From contig JASDDO010000028.1 of the NCBI GenBank assembly GCA_030015575.1, positions 23,601,154 through 23,665,153 of the forward strand: a stretch of DNA of 64,000 bases. Reading direction: 5' to 3'. The stretch is from Agapanthus africanus. Its lineage: Eukaryota; Streptophyta; Magnoliopsida; Asparagales; Amaryllidaceae. Shown piece by piece: positions 9,738-21,699 of the stretch; position 1 is the first letter of the stretch, and each line of letters opens with the position of its first letter. A program made the translations under genes and the position numbers. The notes beneath the pieces were generated by a model. It was not told the origin of the DNA and ran no database searches. It was given only the letters and a program-made list of their open reading frames with translations.

Positions 9738-11320
9738 TAATATCGATGGGCTGAAAAGTCATGATCTCCATGTTATTATAGAGCACCTTCTCCCATTAGC
9801 TCTCAAGACTTCCGTTCCCGAATCGGTTGGTCTAGTAATCAATGATCTTTGTTGCTTTTTTAGAGAATTGTGCGCTAAAACCTTAGATATTGTGACGCTG
9901 GAGAATCTAGAAAATTCTATTTCATTGATATTTTGAAAGCTTGAGCATATTTTCCCTCCGTCATTTTTCGATATCATAATACACCTGACGGTTCATCTTG
10001 CAACCGAGGCTAAGTTAGCCAGTCCGGTACAATATCGATGGATGTATCCTTTCAAAAGGTATGTGAAATTTTTCTTTTCACGAAATTTGTAAAATTATTG
10101 TTGTCATATATGCCCGTATTTATTTATTTAACATATTTTTCTTTAGGTATCTTTACACTCTAAAAAAGTATATACGCAATAGAAATCGACCAAAGGGTTC
10201 TATTGCAAGGTTATCTTCTAAATGAAGTAACAATATTTTGTTCCCGCTATCTGGACGAGAACATTGAGATGAAACTTAACCGGCCTCGGAGAATTCAGGA
10301 CGGGCCATATGGTAAAGCGTCATGTAAGAGAGTAGACACTATGTTTATCAACAAGATATATCGATTTATCCTCCTCAATAGCGTATGTCTTGAAGAAATT
10401 AGAGAGTAAGTTTTTTTGGATTAATTTTTATATTTGTGTTTGTGTGGGTATGAAATAATATAATATTAATGTCATGATTTATTATTGAGAACAGAATTCA
10501 TATTAATGAGGTACGTGAGGGGCATCCTGATTGGAATGATAAAACATTGGAAAAATATCATCAGAATAATTTTTGTGATTGGGTTGCAGATCATATAAGT
10601 TGTTCGAATAATATGTTATTGCTACCAGTCTTAATCTAAACTTATATCGTTATGTATTTTCCGTAAAATTTGTTTTGTCAGATCCACCATCCGAACTTGT
10701 TTGCATCATTAGAGAGATATTCAAGATGTTTAGCTAAGTTTCCTAGTACGGAGGTTGCATATTATAAAAGATTCGGTGTTCTTGGATACAATTTTGAAGT
10801 TAAGGATATAGAAATATCTCGAACCACTCGGAATAGTGGGATTGCGACGGTAGGATCGGAGGGTGTGATTTTATTATGGATACTTAAATTGCATACTTGG
10901 CATCCAATATCTTGGACGATCAGAACCGTTTTATATATTTCAGTGTACTTGGTACGATACACGAACCGATACGGATAAGTGGAGAAACAATTTCGGGACT
11001 TGGAAAGATGAATATGGATTGACTAGTGTGAGCACACTTCAATTTTACGGTCAGGACGATCTATTTATCTTTCCGAACTAAGCGTTCCAAGTATACTACT
11101 CACAGTGCTTGAAGCATCCAGGATGGAGTGTCGTATTCCATTGGAAACCCAGAGATATTTACGATGTCCCAGAATTCGAGAATCCTATGGAGGACAGCGA
11201 TGAGGATGGAGAGGAGAGAAGACTTAGAGTGCTCTGACCGTCTGTTTCAAAAGACGGGCTGTCTTCCGCTGATCGTGAAGTTACGTGGATTAGAAATGAT
11301 ATCGATGATGCAATCTAAGT
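9738..11320 (+). pseudogene. CACTA transposase C-terminal part (DUF4218- and DUF4216-like regions)
   Basis: Just after 9737 another frame reads GLKSHDLHVIIEHLLPLALK, then ESVGLVINDLCCFFREL and ASPVQYRWMYPFKR, which is the DUF4218 pattern. A likely intron (about 10060-10146, GTATGTG to TTTAG) leads to an exon with RGYLLNEVTIFCSRYL-like sequence (to about 10406). After another likely intron, NEVREGHPDWNDKTLEKYHQ begins a DUF4216-like part. This continues with FGVLGYNFEVKDIEISRTTR (about 10771) and PGWSVVFHWKPRDIYDVPE (about 11121-11180). Several frame changes and stops are present, for example the TAA near 11081. These two regions normally follow the catalytic domain in plant CACTA transposases. 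Confidence 0.78.
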
Positions 11321-11699
11321 AGATATGTCTAATGCGTCCAAGAAACGAAAAAGGTTATCAGTAATATTATATTATTACTTCACATTTCTACGATCTATAC
11401 ATATATTGCATGCATATGTAATGATTGTACTCTTATCTAGGTTTAATGACGACGACCGGAGCAGCGAAAGGCAGCAGGAACACCAGCCGTGGCAAAGGCA
11501 GAGCGGTTCTGCTGTCCGGAGAGCTGCATAGGGAGCTTCAGAAGGCCGGCCTTGCACCCCGATCGGTATCCCCTTCGGATGACTCCTTCCATGTGGAATT
11601 TGCCACACCTCCAGGTATATTGCACGCATATTCATTTTGAATATAATATTATAGATATACACGCATATTTATTTCAAAATTACTTATATAGTCAATGTT

Positions 11700-12110
11700 T
11701 AATTGTTTAACTGTTGGTGGTGCGTCTACATCAGAGACAGATGCCACTACCGCACCTGCAGGTATGTTTATATATCCTATAGTGCATGCATATTGACTTA
11801 GAATGTTACACCATAAATATACACACATTCTTTTTGCTCTTACTTAGATAATTATTTTTTGATTGTCCAGCTGTAGGTGGTGCCTCCACATCTCGGGCAG
11901 AGGCCACCACCGCACCCGCGAGTATATTTATATATCCTATATTACATGCATATTGATTTAGAATGTTATATTATTAATATACACATTCTTTTTGCAATTA
12001 TTTATATAATTTATTTTTAATTGTCGAATTATAAGTGGTGCATCCACATCTGGCGCAGAGGCCACTCCCGCCACTTCCGTACCCTCCGCTCAGTCTACAG
12101 GTTAGTATGA
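11700..12110 (+). repeat. Tandem triplication of a microexon with its intron
   Basis: Three copies of a unit of about 160 bp start near 11716, 11876 and 12034. Each holds a codon-rich block encoding a Gly-Ala-Ser-Thr-Ser...Thr-Ala-Pro-like peptide within AT-rich intron sequence that is also repeated. Copy 2 keeps a CAG acceptor, copy 1 keeps a GCAG|GT donor, and the other sites are damaged. The exon at 15385 looks like a further diverged relative. Confidence 0.75.
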
Positions 12111-12417
12111 ATAAATATAAAATATTTATTCATTTTATATATTCTCTAAGAATAAACCCACCGTTGCCGGTCCCAAGTCCGGATGAGAAAGGGTGATGGT
12201 TGTGGTAGGCTTGTGACAGCCAACGTAAAACTTTGTCGCATTTTATGACATGAATCATAATAAGAATATCGTTGGGGTGTCCCCTACTCAGCGACGCACT
12301 ACATCGGATCCAGGATATAGTGTTAAGTATGCAAAGTCTTCTAGGTCGTCATCCAGAAACGGCGCGCTACATCTGACCCCGGGTGTAGTGACAAATAAGT
12401 AAGGGTTTCATAGGATC

Positions 12418-13290
12418 CGTCTAGCTTCCTGGAACATAGGTTCCCTTATGGGTAGACTAATAGAATTAGTGGAGGTGATGATTAGGAGGAGAGTTAGTAT
12501 TATGTGTTTGCAAGAAACTAAGTGGATAGGTGAAAAGGGTAGAGTCATAGAGCCTTGGGGTTATAAGCTTTGGTATACGGGTAGAGATAAAAATCGTAAT
12601 GGGACAGACATATTCATAGATAGACGGTTGCTTGAGGATGAAGTAGAGACTAGGAGAAAAGGTGATAGAATTTTACTGGTTAAGTTTATTCTAGGTGGAG
12701 AGATCCTTAATACTATTAGTGCTTATGCACCATAGATAGGTCTTGATGACGCTAGTAAGCGTCTATTCTGGGAGGATTTAGACGAGATGGTGCAAAGTAT
12801 ACCTAGTGGAGAGAAGTTATTTATTGGTGGTGATCTCAATGGACATGTAGGTACTAGTCGTAGTGGGTTTGATACTATCCATGGAGGTTTTGGTTTTGGA
12901 CAAAGGAATGAAGTAGGTGACTCGATTCTAGATTTTGCCTTATCTTATGACTTGATCTTAGCAAACACCTGGTTTAGAAAAAGAGTCCCACCTTATCACT
13001 TTTAGGAGCGGATCAAGTGCTAGTCAAATAGACTTTTTTCTGACGAGAAGAATAGATAGAGATTGTTGTATCGACTGTAAGGTAGTGCCAGGTGAGAGTG
13101 TAACCACTCAACATAGACTTTTAGTTTTAGATTTTCGATTTAGAAGAGAACCTAGAAATATTAGACGTAAGGTAGAGCCTAGAATTAAATGGTGGCGATT
13201 GAAAGAAGGTAACCAAAAGATTTTTATAGATCGTGTAGTCCAAGAAGCGGATTGACAGTCGGAAGATGATTCAGATAGAACATGAAACAA
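12418..13290 (+). pseudogene. RTE LINE AP-type endonuclease
   Basis: The frame reads LASWNIGSL at 12418, then CLQETKWIGEKG, a GTDIFIDRRL stretch, ISAYAP followed by TAG, then FIGGDLNGHVG and GFGFGQRNEVGDSILDFAL. A frame change near 13000 leads to SQIDFFLTRR and VTTQHRLLVLDF. These are the N, E, D-x-N, S-x-I-D and T-x-H-R motifs of apurinic-type LINE endonucleases, which nick the target DNA. The stop and frameshift inactivate it. Confidence 0.88.
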
Positions 13291-13291
13291 A

Positions 13292-15199
13292 ATGACTAGT
13301 TGTATCAAGAGGGTAGCTAGTGATCTACTTGGTGAGTCGAGAGGTGGTGCTCCACTATCTAAGAATACATTATGGTGGAATGAAGAAGTAAAGGCTGCTA
13401 TTAAAATTAAAAGGGATTCTTATAAAGATTTGAAAAAAAGTAGAGATGTGGAGAAATTTGAGAAGTATAAAATGGCTAAAAAGGAAGTTAAGAAAGCTGT
13501 TCGGGAAGCTAAATGTAAGGTCTATAAGGAGGTGTACGAGAAATTAGAAACTAAAGAGGCTGAAAATGATATATACCGAATTGCTCGGATGCGGGTAAGG
13601 AAGACCAGAGATTTATGTGCGGTGAAGTGTGTCAAAAATGAAAATCAGAAGGTTTTATTTCGAGATGAGGATATCAAGGAAATGTGGAGAGATTAATTTG
13701 ACAAATTGTTCAATGAGAGCTTTCCTAAGAATTTGGATGGACTTGTCATTCAATCTCAAGATATAAACCGTGATTTCATGCATAAAATAAGACTATCTGA
13801 GGTTAAAGAAACTTTGAACAGAATGAGTTTAAGAAAAGCGGTTGGTCCTGACGGGATTTCTATCGAGGTTTGGAGATGCTTAGGAGAAATAAGCGTTAAA
13901 TGGCTGACGGATCTGTTTGATAAGATTTGGCAGACAAAAAAGATGCTAAATGAATGGAGGAAAAGTATCCTTGTACCTATCTACTAGAATAAGGGTGATA
14001 TTCAAAGTTGCTCAAACCACCGTGGAATAAAACTTATGTGTCACACCATGAAACTTTGGAAGAGAGTGATTGAACACAGGCTAAGGAAGGATATTAAGAT
14101 AATAGAAAACCAGTTTGGGTTCATGCCTGGATGATCGACGACAGAGGATATTCATTTTCTTTGTCAACTTGTCGAGCGTTTTCGAGAAAAGAGAAGAGAT
14201 TTGCATATGATATATATTGATTTAAAGAAAGCGTACGACAAGGTACCTAGAGAGGTATTATGGGGGACAATGATGAAGAAGGGGGTCCCCGTCAAGTATA
14301 TTGACATAATCAAGGATATGCACAATGGAGTAGTGGCAAATGTCAGAACTTGCGGCGGCTTAACGAGTGATTTTCCGATTATAATTGGTTTACTTCAAGG
14401 ATCTGCATTAAGTCCATTCCTGTTTACCATCATGATGGATGGGCTTACTAGAATTATCCAAGATGAGGTACCTTGGTGTATGCTATTCGCTGATGATATT
14501 ATTCTAGTAAATGAGACGAAAGCAAGGGTTAATGCCAAATTGGAATTATGAAGGCAACCATTGGAATCTCGGGGGTTCAGATTGAGCAGGTCCAAGACAG
14601 CATATATGCATTGAAAATTTAGTAAACAGAGAAGTCAAAACCATATTGGTATAACATTGGAAGGGCAAGAGATATCACTGAGCAATTAGTTTAGATATCT
14701 AGGTTCCATCATCCAAAAGGATGGGGAGATCGATAGTGATGTTAATTATAGGATCCAAACTGGTTGGTTGAAATGGAGGAGTGCAATATGGATTTTCTGT
14801 GATCGTAATTTTCCGTTAAAATTGAAAGGGAAGTTTTATCGGAGCGCTATACGGTCTGCCGTATTATATGGTACAGAATGCAGGGCTCTTAAGAAGCATC
14901 ATACATAGAAGATGCATGTAGCGGAGATGCGCATGCTTCGTTGGATGTGCGGTAACACTAGAAAAGATAACGTGCGAAATGAGGATATTCGTGCAAAAGT
15001 TGGTGCAGCACTTGTGGAGAAGAAGATGCGGGAAAACCGGCTAAGATGGTTTGGTCATGTGCGACGCAGACCTATGGAAGCACCGGTTCGACGAATAGAT
15101 ACTCTCGATATGGGCAATGGCAAAAGAGCAAAAGGGAGACCGAAGAAAACATGGATGGAGGTGATACGAAACGATATGGTTGCTAAAGGACTTAATTAA
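13292..15199 (+). pseudogene. RTE LINE reverse transcriptase and C-terminal domain
   Basis: A lysine-rich linker (13292-13696, WWNEEVKAAIKIKRDSYKDL) precedes the RT. RT motifs are RKAVGPDGISIEVWRCL (about 13835), IDLKKAYDKVPREVLW (about 14216), GLLQGSALSPFLF (about 14391) and the catalytic FADDIIL near 14488. The tail (14912-15196) reads RMLRWMCGNTRKD, LRWFGHVRRRPMEAPV and GRPKKTWMEVIRNDM, the conserved C-terminus of plant RTE proteins. Stops at 13694, 13985 and near 14550 and several frame changes break the frame. Confidence 0.9.
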
Positions 15200-17670
15200 A
15201 GTATATTGTTCGCTAGGAGTGAGTGGAGGTGGAGGATTCATGTGCTGGACCCGGCGTGATTCTCATATTGGTTCATATAGCCTACCCCATATGCTTGGGA
15301 TAAAAGGCTCAGTTGTTGTTGTATATATTCTCTAAGAATAAACATGAATTTCATGTAATTTTATCGTCAATATTTATTTTCTAGTTGGAGGGGATGCGTC
15401 CATGGCCGGGTCACCGGCTGTTCCTCACCGGAGGAACTATCGTCCCGATCATGCTGTTGCCCGGGCCCAGGCTCGTGTTGCTGTCGCCGGAGGTATATAT
15501 CGCACTTCAATTTTCGTTAATCCTTAATTTCTTAATACCGCTTTGTCTTAATATTGTTTGTCTTGATATTTCTTGTAGATGCAGGACATCCCTATCCTGA
15601 GAGGGGGACTCGAGGGCCGAATCAGTCCCACAGGCTGAGGCCCGATAGAGTTAGAGGGAAGGCACCATTCCCCCTCTTCTTTACCCCCGATTATCTCTAT
15701 ACCAACGATTATGCTGAGAGGTTTGGCCGGTATATGGGGAATGAGAGCCGCATCTAAAAGAAGTATCCACTTCACGTTGACTGGGGCGATCAGCACCGGC
15801 GCTCATTTGCCCTCTTCTGGGATCATGCTCGGGTATTAATATATATTTTCATTTGACTTATCCAATATATTTATTATTATTGAACACTTGCGGGCTAAAT
15901 ACATTATTTTTTTTGTATTTGCAATTGGATTACGACTTTCAGCCTGTACCCGACCCTGATCACCCATAGAGAGTGCTCGATCTTCACGCTCTGTACCTCG
16001 GCCTGATGAAGAACATGCAATCAAAGGTCCGATACAATAGGAACGAGCTAAAGATCGACTGCTATTTGGTATGATTGGCGCCCCCCCCCGAGGCAGAGAG
16101 AGCGACTCTCCTATATACTCCGGCCTTTGTGAGAGTTGACGTAGATACATGGCCTCTCTTGTGCCAATATTACGACTCTCTGCACAAACAGATTTGTACT
16201 TTAAATATAATTCATTGTTTAGTATATAATTTATTTTTCTGTGTTGCTTAATTAGAAAACTAAATCTGAATGTGTTGTGCAGAAACAGGTCGATCAAAAT
16301 AAGGAGAATAGGAAGTCGGCGAAGAGGGGTCGCTCCACTTATACAGGAGCTCTAGGGACATTACTCGTGCCATGGAGGCATCGGTAAATTACAATAGATC
16401 TATTTTGATATAATGTAATATTAAGAGTTATTTTATAATATATGTAAATTTTTGGCGAATTGCAGAGAGCTCAGACCCTGGCGCAGGGTGGTACACCGAG
16501 CGTGCTGACCGCGTATCTTGCCGTCCACGGCACCTCGACATATCTCGCCACGGGAGAGCTTCGATTTCCCGACACCGCTACCCAGGAGTATCGCGTAAGT
16601 GTTAATATTTATTCTGATTCGAATGAAATTTTTGTTTTGATAAGTTCAAATTTAAATGATATACTTATATTTTAATAGTTAATATGGGTGTAGGAGTGGG
16701 TGGTGGAGTAGGCAGAGACATCGGGGATCAATTTTAGTGGACAAACCGATCCGATGCTACTGATCCCAGTCCTAGATGCCGCACACGGAGAGCACCATGG
16801 ATGTTGGGAGAGAGGCCGGGGAATGGGTCCTAGCAGGGCCTATATGAGATTGGTCTCCACTCTGGCGGTTACTTCCCCTACCCTCGCGAGTGACGTCTAG
16901 AGGATGATGTTGCCGCCATGAAGACCACCGTCGAGGAGTTGAAGGAGATGTTGGTACGTATACTACTGAATAGTAAAATATTATATCACATTATAGATAG
17001 TAACATATGCAATATTAGTAGCCTAAGTTTATATGGTTGTAGACTTAGCTTTGATTAATTATACTTACATAAAACTATCTAATTAAAGTAAACTACGGTT
17101 TTCCAAACTAGATATCTAAACGAGACCTAAGCCCCTAAGTATTCTTAGATTGGGGTTTCGCAATAACCTGATAACGATATGAATTCGAATATAATATAAT
17201 ATACCATTCTTACTCGTTTATTACACACAAAATTTAACAGATGCGACAGGCTACTTCGGCTGCGGCTCCACATGCATCTCCTTCGGCTGCGGCTTCGCAA
17301 GCCACTACCTCGGCTGCGGTTGCGCAGACCACTCCTGCAGCTCCACAGCCCACTCAAACTTTCGCACAGTTCGCCCCTTCATTAGTTGATTTTTTGACGA
17401 CTCATGGCTGCACCGAGGAGCAGATGCTCCAGATTACGGCGATTATCAAAGGTGGATGAGCTGGACCAAGTTAGGGTAGGTTTTTTTTTTATATTTTGGA
17501 GGATGTATGTACTTATATGATACATATTGTATATATTTTGGACGATATTGATGGTTGTTTGCTTGTTCACGATGATTTAGATTGATATCATATTTTGTTT
17601 GTTTATTTCTTTTATATATTACGCGTGAAATGTTGATTATGAATATTTCTGTATTTGGTTATATGATATA

Positions 17671-18107
17671 TGTTCTCCTCCGAATACAGAGATGCGACCG
17701 CGTAGGTTCGTCTTGCCTGAATTTGGGGGCAGATGCTATTTGGTTTTATCCGTCCACCTCTCCGAAGATGCCAAGTTGATTTATGGCATCATGTATCGAA
17801 GGTTTAGACGGATGCAGCCGATGTAGCAGACTTCATCAGATTCCCCCTCGTTTGAGGGTTTTTTGATTGTGGGGATGCTTTTTCCTGCAGGCGCAAGCCC
17901 CTGCAGTTAATTACGCTACCGCATCGCGGCAAAAACTTTCTCCTTCTCCAGATGTTCATTTCGTGTCGTGTGTGTGTTTGTTTTATCTTTGGTTGCACGT
18001 GGATTGTATACGGAGACTAATTTATGTTGTCACCCGTAGGGCGTGGATTAGTCCAAATCCGTATTTTCTTAGATTTGGGTTTTGGGTTGGGTTTAAGGAT
18101 GCGGTCA
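17671..18107 (-). repeat. 3' LTR remnant of Tat-I
   Basis: Read on the minus strand this matches the last part of the Tat-A LTR, including the CTGCAGG / CCTGCAG hairpin, the GTAATTAAC linker and the AAACGAGG-type terminal hairpin. It joins RT codons (QYLQNPPV region) near 18108. About 435 bp remain of an LTR of roughly 2.4 kb. Confidence 0.85.
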
Positions 18108-19683
18108 TTACCGGCGGATTCTGTAGGTATTGCTTGATTTCGTCCAGTGCACTTTGGCATTTGCGATCTCAGACGAAAGGGGTTCTCTTCTTCATCAAGT
18201 GACTGTAGGGATGACACTTGCCGGAGAGATTGGCTATGAATTGTCGGATATATGCGAGCTTTCCTTGGAGAGACCGCAGTTGCTTAAGAGTTCTCGGCGG
18301 AGGCATTTCCATAATCGTCTTGATCTTCGACGGGTCTATTTCGATGCCCCGGTGTCGCATGATGAATCCTAGGAATTTGCCCGAGGAAACTCTGAACGCG
18401 CATTTGAGAGGGTTCATCTTCAAGTTGTATTTCCGAAGACGTTAGAACACTATCTTCAAATGCTGCCAATGTTCCTCGTGCGATTTGCTTTTAACCACGA
18501 GGTCGTCGATATAGCATTCAACGATTTCATGTGTGAGGTCATCGAAAATCTTCGTCATAGCCCTCTGATAGGTAGCGCCGGCGTTCTTTAGACCGAAAGG
18601 CATCACTTTGTAGCAGAATATGCCCAGAGGAGTCCGGATAGCGGTATGCTTCTGGTCCTCGAGATGCATCTTTATTTGGTTGTACCCCGATGAGCCGTTC
18701 ATGAAGGAGAAGACTTCGTGAGTGGACGTGTTGTCTATCATCAGCTCGGTGACCGGTACGGGGAAGTCATCCTTCGGACATGCTTTATTGAGGTCCTGAA
18801 AGTCTACGTAGATACATACAGTCCCATATTTCTTCATCACTGGGATGATGTTGGCAATCCAATCAGGGTACTGAACCTATTGGATGAAACCGGAGTCGAT
18901 TAGCTTCTTGACCTCGGCGTTGATGCTCATTTCAAGTTCGAGCCGCATTCTTCTTAGCGCTTGTTTGACTGGCTTGGCGTCCGGAGATATCGCCAATTTG
19001 TGAACCGCTATTTCCGGATCTAGCCCCGGCATCTCGGAGTAGTTCCATGCGAAGCAGTCTTTATACTGCATGAGCACGTCTTTGAGCGTAGCCTCCTTTT
19101 CTTCAGACAACAGCTCACTGACGAACGTCGGCCGTGGGTCATTTGTCGTTACCAAGTCGATTTTTCTGAGGTTATCTGCAGTAGTATGTATCCCATCTTC
19201 TAGCTCTTTTGGCGCCGGCGGAAACTCTGAGATCACTTCATCATCATTTTCGAAGCACCAGAAGAGGTCATCCATATCTTTGGGCACTCCTTCTCCTGAC
19301 AGCGTTATCGCGTGATAGGTACGAGATCGTTTCCAAGACCGATGTTGATCCGGCTCTACTCTCGCTGCGTATGTGGCTTTCGGTTCATGCTTCTGTGGTG
19401 GGGTTACTCTCCAGCTGTCGGATAGAGCGAACCTTCCGAGTTGATACCGGTCTTCAATCCAGTCTTTGAAGGTGAAGCAATTTTCGAGAGGATGTCCCAT
19501 CGCTCGGTGATAGGAGCAAAAATCCGGGTGAGAGACCTCGCCTGCTTGTTTAGGGTGCTTGGACTCCGGGAGGGTAATCATCTGATGTTTAATTACAAGA
19601 CTGAATATCTTTCTTGTCTTGTCTTGGGAAAAAGAATATGCTCGACCCATCTTCTTTATAAGAGACGGATCCCGGCTGCCCAA
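18108..19683 (-). pseudogene. Tat-I Cys/His module and reverse transcriptase
   Basis: The minus strand reads MGRAYSFSQDKTRK, then the Cys/His motif CSYHRAMGHPLENC with FKDWIEDRYQLG, an acidic linker, and the RT entry ALRRMRLELEMSINAEVKKL. After a stop near 18877 come VDFQDLNKACPKDDFP, KVMPFGLKNAGATYQRAM and the catalytic YIDDLVVKSK (18442-18840). A frame change then leads to MKMNPLKCAFRVSSGKFLGF and LRSLQGKLAYIRQF down to about 18169. Sequence and order match Tat-A closely. Frame changes and the deletion before RNase H make it non-functional. Confidence 0.88.
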
Positions 19684-21304
19684 TTCTCGATTGCGTGGCT
19701 TCTTGGACCCGCTTTGCCGCTGTCAAACATTTTTTCCGTTCTTCAGTTTGTTTCTACCTTTGTGTTGGGTCTTTTGTATGATGGGCTGGCGACGAAGGGC
19801 ATCGTCATTTTCTGTAGCCTGCTGAAGGAGGCGCTGCATCCTGGCTTTCTCGTAGATGGCCATTTCGCGGCTATGATCATGCCGTATCTTTTGACCCGCT
19901 TCTCTTATTAGCTTGTCCATCTGTTCTTCGAACGACGGACTTGGCACTTTCATGGCGGGACCTTGATTTGGTTCAGGATTAGCGTCTTCTAATAGAGCAT
20001 CTCTTTCTTCATCAAATTCATGTATAACGTAGCAGCCATGGAATCGTTCCCGTTTCTTGGATTGAACATATCCAAGCCCGATCGTTTCCATTCTCCCGTT
20101 GGGCAATTTTCGCTGAGTTCCATGAACGTTCCAGATCCTGTTGTAGAACTGGGCTTGTCGCGCGGTCTGCTTCAAGGGTACGCCTTGGCGTCTCAACAGC
20201 CTTTTTAATCCTTCTGTGTAGTATCTGGGCAAACGGATGGGCTGGAGCCTGTCAACCATGCCAGATCTCTTTCTCCACTTTGGTTTCCGTGGATTGATAA
20301 AAGAGGATCGCCTTTTTATCTTTTCGCCTGGGAGGGGCGTAGAACGTCTGCAGTTCTTGCACACTATAGGTATCAAGTGCGTCGAGCTCTTTGTAATGCT
20401 CTTGCGGAACCATGGCGATTTGCAAACTCTGATCATCTCCAATGAAGGCTTGCACTGATGGACGAGCCGAGAATACTGCGTTGACCACGTCTTCAGAGTC
20501 ACTGCCAAAGACCAGAATAGGGGTAGACGGTCCCGGTTTGTTGTATCGGGGAGGTCCCGAATAGACTATCTCTTCTTCCTCCTAGGTATCGCTCCCGAAG
20601 ACCGGAATGGTGGTGATAGCTTTTTGCTTATCCTCAGGTTTATGGCATCTTTCGGTGTCTTCAAAGTCTGGCAAGAAGTATTTTGCATTTTCGTACTTTC
20701 GGACTTCATTCATGGAGAATTGGTTCAGCTCCCCTGTCACGGTATACTCGAGACCATCCTTGAAATACTTCATACACTGATGTTGTGTAGAAGGGATAAT
20801 GTTGTACTCGTGTAACCAAGGCCTGCCGAGCAAAGCGTTGTAGCAAGTCTTGGCGTCAATGACGTGAACCTTGATGTCAGTGACGAGCAGCCCAAAGCGT
20901 AACGTCAGTATCACAGACCCGAGCGCCCGTGATGACTGGGAGTCGAACCGGGAGATAGTGATTTTATCCCAAGCAAGGTGTTGAACACTCATGCAAATCT
21001 CTTTCAACACTCTCATATTGAAAAGGTTGACGGAGGATCCATTGTCGACCAGGATCTTCCCTATCTTGATGTCATGATAGTATTCGGTGACGTACAAAGG
21101 ACGGTTATGTTCTCATGTCCCGAGGAGGAGGTCTTTGTCGCTGAAGGTGATGTCGGCTGTGTGAACTTCTTCCAGCTCGTCCTTCATCTTTTCTTTGGCA
21201 AGGAAAGCTTGAAACTGGTCAGGTTCTTGTAGTGCCTTGATCAGAGAATCTCTCGCCTCTTTACATAGCAGAAAGGTATCGAGAATGCTTAGCTGCGAGG
21301 GTAT
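19684..21304 (-). pseudogene. Tat-I gag C-terminus and protease
   Basis: The minus strand reads PSQLSILDTFLLCKEARDSL (from about 21300), then HDIKIGKILVDNGSSVNL (about 21080-21030), the aspartic protease site with D-N-G in place of D-T/S-G. LLGRPWLHEYNIIPS follows. The next part (20508-19723) carries the linker with PIRLPRYYTEGLKRLLRRQG and a basic coiled stretch before the RT-proximal module. Frame changes occur near 20580 and near 19700. The segment is cut at 21304 by the Tekay-like LTR. Confidence 0.82.
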
Positions 21305-21557
21305 TGTCATGACCCGAAATATTAGCTCATGACCGGCACTTAAATCACGCAACGTCTAAATGCGTAACGTAATCCAAGTAAGCTGAAACCCAGAAATATA
21401 AACCTTTTTAAAGAAATAAAAGAGCTGCAGTTTTGAAATAAGGTATAATGAAGAAAAGTGTTTTCTTAAATGCATAGAAAAGGGAACATGAAAATATAAG
21501 TTTATCCTACTTGTTGTAAAACATGTTCGTCTTTTAAAAATTTGGGTAGCACCTCCC
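21305..21557 (-). repeat. Tekay-like 3' LTR, piece left of Tat-A
   Basis: It begins TGTCATGACCCGAAATATTA on the + strand and matches 47658-47916 nearly throughout. It is interrupted by Tat-A after CTCCC and continues at 40498. Confidence 0.9.
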
Positions 21558-21699
21558 TGTTTACCCCAATCAGAGCAAAGCTCTGTTCAAATTCCAAGGC
21601 GGGAGATGAAGCAACGCTTCATCTTCCCCCAATCGGAACAAAGCTTTGCTTTGAAAATTTAAACTTTAATAAATGAAGCAACGCTTCAGATTCTTTGCG

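Larger units (their letters stand above)
12159..15321 (+). mobile_element. RTE-clade LINE with 22-bp target duplication
   Basis: The element starts CCACCGTTGCCGGTCCCAAG, a typical plant RTE start, and ends in a TTG-repeat tail. It is flanked by perfect 22-bp direct repeats at 12137-12158 and 15322-15343 (ending TCTAAGAATAAAC). It encodes an endonuclease and then a reverse transcriptase, broken by stops and frameshifts. At about 3.16 kb it is close to full length for plant RTEs. It sits in an intron of the CACTA second gene, in the same direction. Confidence 0.93.
11441..17459 (+). pseudogene. CACTA second gene, multi-exon (Transposase_24-like)
   Basis: I infer exons from AG/GT boundaries and codon-rich composition: 11441-11614 (ATG at 11446), three related microexons near 11712, 11871 and 12031, then 15385-15492, 15579-15832, about 15928-16068, 16283-16383, 16466-16594, 16694-16953 and 17241-17459 (TGA). 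The 16283-16383 exon reads QVDQNKENRKSAKRGRSTYT, close to the N-K-x-N-R...G-S motif of plant Transposase_24/TNPA-like proteins. The last exon is alanine/threonine/glutamine-rich. A TAA in the 15579-15832 exon, a lost acceptor near 15928 and a run of nine or ten C at about 16081-16090 show decay. Exon limits are approximate. The RTE LINE occupies the intron before 15385. Confidence 0.6.
8221..17670 (+). mobile_element. CACTA (En/Spm) DNA transposon, host of all other insertions
   Basis: The segment contains a TNPD-like transposase followed by DUF4218- and DUF4216-like regions, then a second multi-exon gene with a Transposase_24-like motif, all on the + strand. This order is standard for plant CACTA elements. 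Neither terminal inverted repeat is in the window: the left end is cut by the Tekay element at 8220 and the right end by the inverted Tat element at 17671. An RTE LINE lies in one of its introns. Frameshifts and stops in both genes show that it is inactive. Confidence 0.88.
17671..21304 (-). mobile_element. Inverted, internally deleted Tat-lineage Ty3/gypsy element (Tat-I)
   Basis: On the minus strand this reads gag end, protease and RT from 21304 down to about 18108. It then passes directly into the end of a Tat LTR, which stops with GGAGAACA at 17671. The protein and LTR are clearly the same family as Tat-A. RNase H, integrase, the 3' untranslated region and most of the LTR are missing. Upstream gag and the 5' LTR should lie beyond the Tekay-like insertion, right of the window. 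A 5-bp duplication ATATA (17666-17670) is possible, but its partner is outside the window. Confidence 0.85.

Noticed and set aside
8221-17670. CACTA terminal inverted repeats
   Set aside because: I looked for CACTA-type ends near both borders and found none; both ends are outside the window because of the flanking insertions.
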